Shown here: positions 10,611-20,914 of the stretch, piece by piece
Layout of the letters: each line of letters begins with the position of its first letter
How positions within the stretch are numbered: position 1 is the first letter of the stretch
From: Phymatolithon calcareum
Taxonomy: Eukaryota > Rhodophyta > Florideophyceae > Hapalidiales
Assembly: GCA_977006965.1 (NCBI GenBank)
Contig: OZ345385.1
Location: forward strand, 1,612,001 to 1,676,000
Direction of reading: 5' to 3'
Length of the DNA: 64,000 nucleotides
Made by a program: the position numbers and the translations under genes
The notes under the pieces: model-generated
What the model was told of the DNA's origin: nothing
The model's database searches: none
What the model saw: the letters and a program-made list of their open reading frames with translations, nothing else

Positions 10611-12123
10611 CTTCTTCTTTTTATATACTCACCAAGTTTGCCGTATTCACTAATATTCTCACTTTGCACAAGTTCACTTATGATGTGTCCTTTACAGGGG
10701 CCAGGGGCGACTTTACTACATGTATATGTGGGCCTAAAAAATCTAGAAATATATTGAAAAATGGTAGACGAATTGGGCCTCTGGGGCTCTAATACTTCCT
10801 TCAAAGATCTTTTTTGGCAGAAGCTGGGTGTGGAGTGATGAAAGCGTGTTTTTATGCTCTGCACAACAGCAATTGAGTAGTCTTTCAATGGTGCGTGCAA
10901 CGCAAGAGCGGACTTTAGAGCTCGCTCGCTGAGCATACATCCCGTTTGCTATTCTCGCATAACGACATTGCGGGTTAAGAGCTTTCTTGGCCACACAATA
11001 CCCATAACGTCTGTGTATCGTCTGCGCACTGTTTGTCAAACGTTCAAGATTATTAGCGTTAGCAAGACAATGTCTGTTAGGTGATCAGCTTGATTATTAT
11101 CAGCTGACACTCCGAGTGTGAGACCATGCGTGTCACCACAGTTAGCTTCACTTGTCTAGAGGTATATAAGTAGCTCAAGCATACACCTTCAGTAAATGGA
11201 AGCACCGATTTCTGCACAGTCTCGAAAAGTAAAATATTTGTAGCGTCTTTGGCAAACTGTTAATTCATCTCGTATGGTGGAGCTTTCTTCCGATGTCGAT
11301 GACGAGGGTGAGAGTGAGGGTGGTGATGACGGTGAATCTGCCGCCCGACATCAAGCTAAACTGCGAAAAAGTTGTTTGACACTGTAAACGGTCATTTAAA
11401 AGGTCGCCCGTTGAGGATCTCCCTCCGTTCCTTGAGCAGAAATCAAAGTTACTGTAATACCGTGCTCTACGTGTGAGCAGACTGATACCACCGGACGAGG
11501 GTGATATTTGAGTACGATGGACCAGAGCCAAGGGAATGCGACCAAAACTGTTTATCATAAGTGCACCTGTGCAAACTGAATATATTAGTAAATACGACAT
11601 ACTTGGTGAGTATTATACGTTATCACCTGGTTATTTAGTTCCAAGGGGTTGATATCCGGCCCGAGTGGGCCGAATGCCCCGAGGGACGTATATCAAATCC
11701 GAGGGACTACATATTGAGATATCTGAGACCTAAACCGACACTACACCAGGTGATTACATGCTTATCACACATTGTATAACCTGATTTGGTGGCAGTTGCT
11801 ACTATAAAAGGAAACATGGTGCTTTTGAGGCGCACAGCAAACGACGGGCTAAGATTAATATACTGTGCGCATTTTTTGGAAATGGCTGAATGGATGAAGA
11901 GGAAGAGCCGGAATGTCGGGCATACCTAGGAATGCAGAAGACCTGTCCATTTCTCAAGAATCGTTGAATGTAATTTAGCTTGCAGATACACTTAAACATG
12001 CTAAAGAAAAACTCTTTTCAGGTGCAGGCTCACCCTCAGCATTAGTATAACTAATATTAGCCAATCTGAATCCCCGACCTTGAGTGACCCGAACGATGCT
12101 TTAAGCTTAATTCTTCCCAAGAA
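10611..12123. other. No recognisable gene
   Basis: Unassigned. 11072-11250 has an LTR-like look (TGTTAGG, a TATATAAG box at ~11163), but I cannot find paired ends. 11619-11760 has weak terminal inverted repeats (TATCACCTGGT / ACCAGGTGATTA) around a palindromic GGCCCGAGTGGGCC. Confidence 0.35.
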
Positions 12124-12170
12124 CTAAATCACCTCAAGTCAACATCAGATGTTGACTTGAGGTGATTTAG
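12124..12170. repeat. Perfect 23-bp hairpin
   Basis: Arms beginning CTAAATCACCTCAAGTCAAC are exact inverse complements around one base (47 bp total). It resembles the 2303 and 12625 hairpins in architecture but not in sequence. Confidence 0.85.
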
Positions 12171-12214
12171 TAATAGATCTATTACCTTGAGTTCCCCATT
12201 TCTGCTTACAGCTA

Positions 12215-12311
12215 TATCCATGTCCCTTGGGATATGGATTTATTATATCCACGTCCTCTGGGATATGGATTTATTATACCCTGTCCCTTGGGATATATCC
12301 ATATCCCAAGG
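12215..12311. repeat. 31-bp tandem repeat ending in a hairpin
   Basis: About 2.7 copies of a 31-bp unit (TATCCATGTCCCTTGGGATA...TTATTA) start at 12215, 12246 and 12277. The last copy is followed by its own inverse, pairing CCCTTGGGATAT with ATATCCCAAGGG. Non-coding minisatellite. Confidence 0.75.
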
Positions 12312-12342
12312 GCAAGGTATGTCAACGACCGCTAATAACTGT

Positions 12343-12533
12343 ATGATTCCCCCTCGAGGTCCCGAAGGAGACCAGAGCTGGGTTTTTGTACCCCACTGAA
12401 TCGTGTTACACCAACAAGAAAAGAAAATCCCTTCAAGGCAGAATCTATCCAAAACCTCTTGGCCTTAGGAAAGTTGCCCCGAGCGTCAGCAGATGCGTTG
12501 GTAACTTTTAAATAAAAATCTACCTTTCTTCTT
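12343..12533 (+). mobile_element. LINE D 3' UTR insertion
   Basis: TSDs of 11 bp, CTAATAACTGT, lie at 12332-12342 and 12534-12544. The insert is 3' UTR only: CCCCTCGAGGTCCCGAAGG, AAAGTTGCCCCGAGCGTC, TAACTTTTAAATAAAAATCT and (TTC)n. Confidence 0.85.
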
Positions 12534-12622
12534 CTAATAACTGTTTGATACTTGACCCTTGTTCGTGTCATATTGACCCTCCCTTGTGTCATATCTTCAC
12601 CATCACAGAAAGTCACCGTGTG

Positions 12623-12709
12623 ATAAAATTCAGTTGAAAAAAGGAGGAAATTACTTATAATATCGCTGATATTATAAGTAATTTCCTCCTTTTTTCAACT
12701 GAATTTTAT
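12623..12709. repeat. Perfect 42-bp hairpin
   Basis: Arms of 42 bp (left arm begins ATAAAATTCAGTTGAAAAAA) are exact inverse complements around a 3-base loop, the most perfect palindrome in the window. It abuts a LINE F fragment at its right edge. No ORF. Possible MITE or hairpin small-RNA locus. Confidence 0.9.
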
Positions 12710-12790
12710 TTAAAAGCCTCACAGTCTTACGAATATAGGGGCAAGGCTTCCTCAGTTGCTACCTTTCAGTGTGTACACCGTTCAAATCTA
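12710..12790 (-). mobile_element. LINE F tail fragment
   Basis: The inverse complement carries AGCCTTGCCC, then TATTCGTAAGACTGTGAGGC and TTTAAAT, the family F 3' end (compare 2802-3050). Partial and non-coding. Confidence 0.6.
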
Positions 12791-12839
12791 CCTCCTGCCA
12801 TAGGCGGTGGGGAAAGTTTGCATTCTAGATTGTTCTACC

Positions 12840-12913
12840 TTCTCCATCGTACACACATCCAGCACATATTCAGCATTCATTGTCAATCCATTTGCCCTCA
12901 CAATCCCGCAATG
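12840..12913 (+). promoter_or_regulatory. Partial copy of the UDP-sugar dehydrogenase 5' leader
   Basis: About 74 bases up to an ATG at 12911 closely match 26310-26382 and the leader of the dehydrogenase gene at 48004: CATCGTACACACATCC, CATATTCAGCATTCATT, AATCCATTTGCC. After ATG-TCT/C-CCTGCGATAG the sequence becomes LINE A2, so no dehydrogenase follows. Confidence 0.7.
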
Positions 12914-13481
12914 TCTCCTGCGATAGAAGAAGCGCCTCGATGAGGCAGATGAGTATTCTGGGAGAGGTGAAGACATTAAGGAGGCAACCAAGGACATAGA
13001 GTGCCTCAAGAAATATAAAGATCTTCAGCAAGCTCTCGATAAAGCGGAGGAGGGCTCAGTCTCAAAGAAAGGGCGACGAAAAGAAATAATTGAGTTATGG
13101 GCAGAGGAAGAAGGGGGAAGATCGCTCGAGATACCAACTGATTCGAACAATCTACCGGTGGTTCTCCCCGTAAGAGAAAGGTCTACATGGTTGCGATGCC
13201 TACGGCTGATATTCAATACAGCACCTCTTTGGAGAAAATCAGTACTTGGTGCATACTTTGGTGTCACAGCCGTGATTGAGCTGGTCGCGCTCCAACGCAT
13301 TCTACCTTCATCTAAGATTAGTCCTGAAATTGAATATGAATGTAAGCGACTCTCTAGAGCACTTGCTGGGAGAGAAATACGAATCAAAGATATAATGAGC
13401 TTAATAAATCGTGCGAAAGAAGCCCTTTTACTCTTGACGAGAGGCCTTGGGATCTTTTAAAATAAATCAACACATATCACC
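12914..13481 (+). mobile_element. LINE A2 C-terminal fragment downstream of captured leader
   Basis: The translation reads EATKDIECLKKYKDLQQALD, KGRRKEIIELWAEEEGG, VLGAYFGVTAVIELVALQR and YECKRLSRALAGREIRIK. It ends in AAAATAAATCAACACATATC. It is nearly collinear with 26384-26862 and 36120-36688. The RT catalytic region is missing. Its left junction, GAAGCGCCTCGATGAGGC, is identical to that at 26395, so the two promoter-LINE junctions share one origin. Confidence 0.8.
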
Positions 13482-13499
13482 ACAACCTTCCTAAATCTT

Positions 13500-14335
13500 C
13501 GCCTTAACTTCGAGAGCAGGTGCTGTCGTCGGAACTCGATGGTTCTATATGGCATAGCTTCATTAGTTTTCTCCAGTGCTGCCCTGACCACTTTCCAAAC
13601 AGTATCATTGCAATGTCCTTTTGAACTCTCATTGCTGCTCTCGATACTCGGATTGTGTCGGGAGTTATATGCGCGACGTACGCATATACCGGCCTGATGA
13701 ATGCTTGGAAAAGCCTGATGCATTTTTCTGTGCTGTATCCTTTCCTTGTCATGCCCATAGTGCTCATGAGCCGGACTTTTGTGCCAGCGCTTTGAATCTC
13801 TCAAGGAGTCGGTCGTCACGAATTCCGTTCTCGTCAATTTTCTTGCCGAGATATTCTGCAGTGCGTCTCATTTGAACTTCCTCATTCGCCAGAAGAAACG
13901 ATTCTCTAATCCTTCGACCTGCGTGTATGACGGAGCACTTTTCGGTTGACAAAGTCATCCGATAGACTTGCGCCCATGCGGAGCATTCGTTGAGCACTTC
14001 CCGGAGCTCGTCTTCATTCTTAGCCATTAATATGATGTCGTCCGCAAACATATTCAAGCGAGAAATCGCATTAGAATCGTTGAAGCTCATGGCCGTGATC
14101 TTCTGCCAAGCTGTCTATCAGAATCTTGAACAGTGTGGGACTAATGGGGGATCCCCGGGAGACTCCACGCTCGCTTATACCTCGTTTTTTTCCGTCGGTA
14201 TTCATAACCGTGAAGAGGGTCTTCTGTAGCGAGAGCGAGGCCAACGATGCCACTTTTGTTGATAATCAGATGTCAATTTCTCGCATTAACTACCCTCGTG
14301 GTACCTGATCGTACGCTGACTTCAAGTCAAATATA
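13500..14335 (-). mobile_element. LINE family I, RT fragment
   Basis: Three overlapping minus frames together give an RT palm and thumb: SRGSPISPTLFKILIDSLAE, then NMFADDIILMAKNEDELREV (FADD box), YLGKKIDENGIRDDRLLERF, then IRPVYAYVAHITPDTIRVSR. The protein is clearly different from families A-G. At least two frameshifts. The left end is MKLCHIEPSS, matching MKLCQIEPCE of the plus-strand copy at 34217. LINE A abuts it at 14340. Confidence 0.8.
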
Positions 14336-14339
14336 GGGG

Positions 14340-14965
14340 GATATATGTTGATATATTTTAAAAGCTCCCAAAGCCTCAATTTAAGTAACAGGGCTGCCTC
14401 TCGCTGTTTTCCATACTCATCTCTCTACTATCTTTCTAATATCTCCTTAATCCGAATTTCGCTCGCTGCGAGGGCCCGAGAAAGTCGTTTGCATTCATAT
14501 TCCGCTTCTTGGTCCATCTTCATAGACCGTAGTATACGCTGCAACACGATAAGCTCCACCACAGCACGAGTCCCAAAGTACTTCGCCAGAATGGATTTTC
14601 TCCACAAAGGAACTCTGTTGAAAATGACTCTCAGCCATCTCAACCGCGCAGTTCTGTCCCTTATATATAGCACTCCTGGTAGGTCGTTCGGTACGCCGAT
14701 CGGGATTTAACTGTCCTGTCCTCTTCTTCCAACGACCATACTTTGACTGCTGCTTGCAGGCGTCGCTTTTTAACACCATACCTTCTTCCGCTTGTTTCAG
14801 AGCTTCTTTAAGGTGTTCCTCTTCCCCGAGATACCCAATGTCCTTTGACCCGTCTTCCAGATCATCTTCTTTTCCCTGGTATTCTTCTGAAAGCTCCAGG
14901 AACTTCCTCCGTCTTACCAAGCTTAAGGCGAACCTTTCAGTCTGGTGCATTCTCCTCAAAGCCAA
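14340..14965 (-). mobile_element. LINE A C-terminal half
   Basis: The minus strand carries YQGKEDDLEDGSKDIGYLGE, then YIRDRTARLRWLRVIFNRVP, then SILAKYFGTRAVVELIVLQR and the 3' end ATATATTTTAAAAGC in inverse. Two frames are needed, so one frameshift. It begins exactly at the end of the family I copy, which suggests insertion into it. Confidence 0.8.
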
Positions 14966-14999
14966 GTATAGCTTTCGCCTTTCCTCCTTTTACGGTTGC

Positions 15000-15710
15000 T
15001 GTATAACGGAAGAGGGCTCTTACTGTGCTTTTTCGAGGTTGGAATTTTATTTCATGCTTGTTGTCGACACCTGCGGAAATATTCCGCAGATGTACTGAAG
15101 CGCTAATTGCCGGTGCTTCACCTTCGCGAGTTTGAGGATTACTGGTAGCTCTCTCGTCTTGTCGTACGGGATTCTCCTCTTTCTCTTCAATTCGAGACGA
15201 TCTCCTTCTACGGTGAGGAATTTTGATCGAAGCAATTCGGCAGACTGTTTTGTACGAATGTGTTTGGTTGCTTCCACAAACGGTTCTCTGTTTCCGAAGG
15301 CGACAATGTCCTTCCTGGTAGACTGCTGCTCTTTGCTGCTTCTGCTCTCAGACGGCTTTTGGAGGTACCTCTTTCATTGTCTTTTGTTCTCCTCAGCATT
15401 TTGATGCAGCACTGCCGTCTTCATGTTCGTACTGTAGATCGCGGGACTCTATCATTTGCCGAAATATCGTTAGCAGTGGTCCGCAGAAGTTTCAAGCCCA
15501 TCCATGTTGCTTGTTGTGCAAGCTGTATGAGAAGACTCTTCCTGTTCCCCCGTTTGTCGCTACCACGAATACGTACCTTCATCTCTGCTTTGTCGCAGGA
15601 GCATTTCGTGTGCGATCAATATGTCCGCAAACAAGAAAGCTCCAGCCTCACCACCGTTCTCGTTCTCTTACTTACCTTGAGCTCCTCACACGCGGACTGC
15701 GCGTGAGCGA
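15000..15710 (-). mobile_element. LINE C fragment, badly decayed
   Basis: The minus frame reads RKRRIPYDKTRELPVILKLA, then KVKHRQLALQYICGIFPQVS, the family B/C C-terminal signature (R-K-x-x-I-P-Y ... R-H-R-Q-L-A). Upstream frames are basic and stop-ridden. No 3' tail or TSD was found. Confidence 0.6.
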
Positions 15711-16390
15711 GCCTCGAGTTCCCACCTCATCATTGTTGCCTTCTTTTCTCTTTCCTTGTCGCCGCAAGATTTACCGGCCAGTAGTCTATACATTCTCCGT
15801 CGCTTCCCGTGGGCCGTGTTAGTTTGGTAAGCCATCTGACCTCCCCATATAGATGTCCGCTTACCTGCCCATGGTGGGTCATCTTCAATCTAGTGTGTTG
15901 CCTCTGTTTAGTACTTAGGCTCATCGACCCACAAGTATCATCCATTGACTGTCGACCATCCAGTATCAACGATGGACTATCGATATCGACCAACGACCAA
16001 ATAAACCTCTTCATTCAACACCACACATCTGAGCTGTCATTGTTGGACCACGCTTATCCGGCCATTCCCATGGCGGCCCCTGGCATGACCGGTTCTACAC
16101 GTACGCACGCCAGAAGCGCAGATCTCATAACCGATGATGCGTCTGTTGGGCGACCGTATCAAGCAGTCAGGATGAAAGAAAGCAGACATAGTTTCTGTTC
16201 ATTTTTGCTTGTTGAACACTTTCCAAGAAAGCCACGGAAACTTATTGAAACAATGGACAGGAAAGGAGCATAGGCACTGCGCACACTCAGTCGTATCCTT
16301 CTGTTTAGAGAAGCGAAAAATAAGTTAGTTCAATTTCTAGAAAGGTACCGACGTTCCCCTAGAAGGGACGCATGGTATCTTATGAAATAA
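15711..16390. other. Unassigned, with a family I fragment
   Basis: No host gene recognised. 16150-16275 on the plus strand encodes VRMKESRHSFCSFLLVEHFP then RKPRKLIETM, matching the family I C-terminus at 34480-34580. Confidence 0.45.
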
Positions 16391-16404
16391 ACACAATTAA
16401 TTAT

Positions 16405-18039
16405 TTTTATTGCAACTGTTCAGTTGTTTCTTTGAAAGCCCTCATTAACACTACTAAGACTGTACGGGAGCAGATTTTCGTAACTTGTTTCATTCTATCG
16501 CCTGGTCCCTAATACAGGGACTCGTCGTTCTCCATATTGTCAATTCTGGTGACGCTGTAGAGTAGTACGGTGTCTAATGCTTTTCCGTTCTCAACATTTC
16601 TCCAGAGTCCAGTTCATACTTTGTTAGGTTCCCTGATGATGATGATGATGATGATGCTTTATTCCCCTAAGAGGCTAGCACGTCTAGAAGGCTTCATGTG
16701 ACTCTACTTGCTGTGGCCGGAAGCGTCTTTTATGGACGATTCGATACTTTGGTTTGGGATATCGCCAAGGAGAGAAGCATATGTTCTGGGTACGCATTGT
16801 AGCAGTATCCTGCGGACGAGCCTATTCTCCCCCCATGCGTATAACATGTCCTATCCATCCCCAGCGACGGTCCTTAATCCATTGTATCACCCCGAGTGAG
16901 GGCTCTCTTGCTTCTTCGGCTATCGTCCTTTGTTAGGTTCAAGCGTATGGTCTCCATGTGGCGCTCAGCTGCCGTTCCGAATGTATTCGATATTAGCGTC
17001 GTGCTCACTTGAGGGAACCTTCCGCTTGCGTATTTTATAGCCAGCTGTCGATGTCTCACCTTGGCAAACCTGGGGATGTCCGGGATCACATCCGGTTTGG
17101 CGTACGGAATTTTCCTCTTTCTTCTTGCTTCGGGCCTCGTGCCTTCTTTTGCGAACAGTATTTTTTTCCCTTCCTGCATATGTTTGAAGGGGGCCGCGAA
17201 CTGTTCTTGTTACAGCATCGCGGCAATATCGCGACTTGCCCACTGTAGTTCTTTGAAGTTTCGCTCTTCCCTTGGTTTGGATAGGATATCCGACTTCCTT
17301 GCCTTTCCTCGTAGCAGCATCCTCAGCGCTAATATTTCTCTCCTGTGTTCTGGTGGTTGCATCCTGCACAGAAGCCGGAGCCGCTCGATCCTTCCACTTG
17401 CCGTACCACCGAATAATTCGAAGAAAAAGGTTCTTTCTACTTCTTTGATAGCTTCTTGTACTTCTGAGGTCCACGGTGTGAGATGGATAGCGTATTCTCA
17501 CCTTCGTTGGATCAACGACTTGTAGATGTGAATGGCTTTCAGGATGTTTATCCCCCGAATGAATATCCCAAGTGGCCTCAGTTGGTGTACCGCTGCTTTG
17601 GCATTTTTTATGCGCCTGATTGTGCTTGTGACCGTAATTCCGGTTGTTCTTAGAGATATCCCGAGGTATGAAACTTCAGGTACCTTTGAAAGGGTCTGGT
17701 GCGCTAGCCGGAATGTGTGGTTCTTTGTCTCGGTCGACTCTAGTACCTCGCTCTTACCTTTTTTGGTGTTCCACGTCATTCCTCTTTCTTCGGCCCATTT
17801 CGTTGAAATATCGAGCAGGTGCTGCAGCGCATGTGGGTTTTTCGCCAACAGGATCACGTCGTCTGCAAATAGAACTGCAGACACGTCTGCTACATCACTC
17901 GGAACAGCGCTTATGCGCTCCGCGAACTCGTCCATAAATATGTTATACAGACTTGGGCTGAGCGGTGACACTTGGGGGACGCCTCTGTCAACTATGAACC
18001 AATTCTTGTTGCTGTCTCCCGCTGTGAGGATACAGGAGG
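16405..18039 (-). mobile_element. LINE family C, RT element with perfect TSD, interrupted by LINE J
   Basis: TSDs of 14 bp, ACACAATTAATTAT, lie at 16391-16404 and 18040-18053. The minus frame starting near 18040 carries FIVDRGVPQVSPLSPSLYNI, AVLFADDVILLAKNPHALQH, WNTKKGKSEVLESTE and VSYLGISLRTTG. A frameshift near 17500 leads to IHLTPWTSEV and on to the C-terminus KVRHRQLAIKYASGRFPQVS. The 3' UTR ends in TTATTTTTATTGCAACTG (inverse). G replaces V-P-Q-G at VPQVSPLSP (V for G). 5'-truncated inside the RT, hence inactive. Confidence 0.9.
16632..16928 (-). mobile_element. LINE J 3' end inside LINE C
   Basis: Flanked by 12-bp TSDs TTTGTTAGGTTC (16620-16631, 16929-16940). Minus-strand coding end: REPSLGVIQWIKDRRWGWIG, HVIRMGGE, RLVRRILLQC, then a 3' UTR with GGAATAAAGC and (ATC)n. 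It splits LINE C between its MENDESLY-like terminus and the upstream IRLNLTK segment. Confidence 0.88.
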
Positions 18040-18053
18040 ACACAATTAATTAT

Positions 18054-18599
18054 GACTTCTGCATACGTTGTCATGAGCAAGATGTCGTTGGAACTTATGT
18101 ATATTGACGATGCCATTGATGGTTGTCTTGGTGCATTTGGGAAGGAAAATAAACATACGCCGAGAAGGAAGAATAGGATGATCAGGTTTTTATGGATTAC
18201 TTTCCGAGATGGATTAGTATGCCGTACAGGTCGAAGAAGATGCAAGGAGCGCGTCCACCAGAAAAGGTTACCTTGGCATTCTAAGTGATAACTCTGCATC
18301 GTCGCCTTCCACAAGCTCCTGGGGGGCAGAAGAAGAGCACGCGATAAACCAATTTTTGATCACTGTAAATGCTCGCATTGTTGCGCCAGTTTCCCTCTTT
18401 CAGGCGCGCTCCGCCAAGCACAGCGCACACATAAGCAGCAAATTCGTTCCAGAAATGTACGGAGCACAGAAACCATATTGTATTTTCTCAAATCATTCCA
18501 AACATACAAGAAAGCGATACATGTCCAGACTAGACAGAAGGAATCAAAAATAGGAAACATGAGTAGACACTAAGGTGCCATTTAACCTTGAGTTGGATT
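18054..18599. other. Host DNA; possible small membrane ORF on the minus strand
   Basis: Before LINE C inserted, a minus frame from about 18260 would read through a hydrophobic stretch (KNLIILFFLLGVCLFSF) and close soon after the TSD. A signal anchor is possible, but there is no recognised domain and no clear start. 18360-18560 has ORFs on both strands without motifs. Confidence 0.25.
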
Positions 18600-18608
18600 A
18601 ACAGCCAC

Positions 18609-18766
18609 CTTCGGATGGAATCGTCTGATGACGAGAGGCAGGCAGAGAAGAAGCGTGTGTTAAATTAGCTAGCAGGATAAGCGCCCTGCCGTAATCTAAG
18701 TAGAGGTAATAATAGAACCATGTCTTACTAGCCTCTTAGGGGAATAAAACATTCATTCATTCATTC
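18609..18766 (+). mobile_element. LINE J-like 3' end with (ATTC)n tail
   Basis: The 9-bp TSDs AACAGCCAC are at 18600-18608 and 18767-18775. The end TAGCCTCTTAGGGGAATAAA is identical in plan to family J, but the tail is (ATTC)n rather than (ATC)n. Non-coding. Confidence 0.75.
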
Positions 18767-19059
18767 AACAGCCACGCTTACAATAAACTGCAGTACTTCG
18801 ATACAATAGAAGAGCCGAAAAGAGGAAGACGTAGACCCGAGAAGAGTTTTCCACAGCTCAGAATCCCCTTGAGGTCCTAAAAGCGGAACCATAAGAATCA
18901 CAACTTTCTCCAAAATGACTACATGAATTTGCTTGCAACCACAGGAATATCGCGAATTTGGTAATGCCCAAAGTCAAGATGGTGAAAAGTCCGCACCGTG
19001 AGCCTAAAGGTTTTTTGAAATTGGCAAAGGCACAGACAAAAAATTTAGTAAATTCAGGA

Positions 19060-19184
19060 TTGGGGATTGGATTTCTGTTTAATTGAAGCTCCCTTTGTCA
19101 ATTATCATCGCACCTGAGAAACTTTTCGTAGTGCTACAAGCCTTCGCTTACGTTCTCATTTTTAAGTAGTTGTTTTCGAAGCAA
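19060..19184 (-). mobile_element. LINE G 3' end abutting a glycosyltransferase fragment
   Basis: The inverse complement carries the family G end: AACGTAAGCGAAGG, CTTGTAGCACTACGAAAAG, GAGCTTCAATTAAACAGAAA and TCC repeats. The last codons (KNENVSEGL-stop) belong to G and fuse in frame to the host fragment. No TSD was found. Confidence 0.65.
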
Positions 19185-19574
19185 ACCATTGGTAACACAA
19201 TTAGCAGAGAAGCATTCGTCGTAATCTATAAAAACGAAATGCGCGCCCCCAATAGAACGCCTAATTCGCAATGACAGATCACGATCCCTTACTTCCTCTC
19301 GAATCCAGTGTCCAGTCTTGTTCAGAACAACCTCTACCTTGCACACGTCTACCCCCCATTCGTGACCCATTTCGAATATGTCCGCGCGAGAGCCATCAGT
19401 GCTGTGATCGTCCAGGACGACAATCGCATCCAAAACATCTTCTAATGAGCACAAGAATCCATACAGAGCATGGGCAACGATTCGCATCTCCACCAAAGCA
19501 ACGATTCTTGTGACATCATCAGACGGTCTGCGACAGGGGTTGCATAAAAACAGTGCCGTTATGTCCTTTGGCAC
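19185..19574 (-). pseudogene. Truncated family-2-like glycosyltransferase
   Basis: The frame reads VLDAIVVLDDHSTDGSRADI, where DDHSTDG is the sugar-nucleotide loop typical of GT-A family-2 enzymes. About 65 residues later HFVFIDYDECFSANC is a good candidate for the acidic metal-binding motif. Such enzymes transfer sugars from UDP/GDP donors, usually at Golgi or plasma membrane. The usual ~230-residue catalytic core is cut after FSANCVTNGLLRKQLL, where LINE G sequence supplies the stop. The 5' side also lacks an ATG: the frame opens after a stop with TSNVPKDIT, so the first exon or start is missing or lies elsewhere. Family membership is an inference from motifs. Most likely a dead gene or an exon. 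Confidence 0.6.
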
Positions 19575-20914
19575 ATTGCTCGTTTAGCTTACGACCTGGC
19601 GCGCGAAGCGTGTTATTCCCGAATCCAGTGTTGGAGACAATTATCATTCCTCTCTATAAGGGGCTCTATGTTTAGGATATCCTCGTTCTAAAACATGAAT
19701 CCACGCTTGTAATAGTCGCCAAATTTTTATCATTTTTATATGGCAAACTACGTGTTCGCGATTAAGGAAGTCCCGCAGCGCGAAAGCGTTAGCACAAGAC
19801 GTTTTTGCCAATTGAAAACTTCAATCAAGCAGCGTACGCTCCGAACAAGGATCAGGACACACCTGTTCTCCTGCCGATTACCCCTTGAATATAGTGACAC
19901 GCTCTGAATAAACAAAGGACCAGGAACACTTGTTCTCCCTGTCGATTACCTCTTGCATATGGCGCCACACGTATGTGCAGCGTGAGCAGCTAATATTTGT
20001 TGAGTTACCTCTCGTCCACCGCGCGGCAGTCCTGTACCTGTAGAAAGCGCTCCTGAGCGAAGCAAACGTAGACCACACAGTCCTGCGCCATCCCACTAAA
20101 CAATGTTTTTACGCACGTCATGCGCGTCTCTGTACACCGAGAATGGCTTCCAGCTGATTACCGTGGGGCTGACGAGGGATTTTTCGGTCACGTAGTCGAG
20201 GCACGGGTGTCGACGCCGTCGTCACGTCTCCCGTTACAGGCAGCAGGAGTCATTCATAGCTACATATTTGCCGTTCAGAAGCTAATTTTAGATTATATTT
20301 TGGGATACAATTTTTTTTGAAAATCTATAGATTCTTCTGCGCGCTATGTTTATCAGGGGTCAAACTATACGTGGTCATTTTAGTAATTTCCTCTTGATAT
20401 TATTTATGTCAATGATATGATAGAATATCAATCAAAAAGACATCAAAACTGATATTCCTATTTTCGTTGATACATCACTGAATATACAGTAGTTGATACT
20501 TTTTAAAAGGTCTGATATTCATTGATATTGCAAAAAATATACAGATAATCAGCTATGAAGTTGATACTGGGGTATCCACACCGTAGGTGCTTCGTCGGCA
20601 CAGGTGGCACGTGCCATCGGAACCCTCACAGGTTTAAAAATGATACTGTATTGACCTTCGGGCTTTGAAGGGCGGCGCAACGGCGCATATCTCAACACGG
20701 GTCCACCAACCAGGCACCTTGACTTCTTTGCGGACCCCTCGCGCAATTGCGCGTTGCGGCCTTAAGCACACGCAAGACAACGTACAGTACAAGTGCTGCG
20801 CGAGGGTTGGTGATGATAAGTGTTACAGAAGCCTAACCGTGCAGGATCACTTCCCAGGCACATACGCCAAAGCTTGGCAACTCCATCACCTGACGCCCGT
20901 TCAGCTCAGCGACC
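19575..20914. other. No gene recognised; AT-rich TGATATT cluster at 20370-20580
   Basis: 19880-20320 contains only short ORFs. 20370-20580 holds at least eight TGATATT/AATATCA-type words and TTGATACATCACT, shared with 2517. 20665-20914 is a GC-richer leader in front of the 20915 gene. I could not pick a TATA box with confidence. Confidence 0.4.

Noticed and set aside
11072-11250. Possible solo LTR with TATATAAG
   Set aside because: No second copy in the window and no defensible boundaries.
12343-12533. Independent SINE family for the (TTC)n-tailed repeats
   Set aside because: The same 3' UTR follows the RT frame at 8430-10610 and the D codons at 61612-61641, so these are truncated LINE D ends; no internal Pol III boxes were seen.
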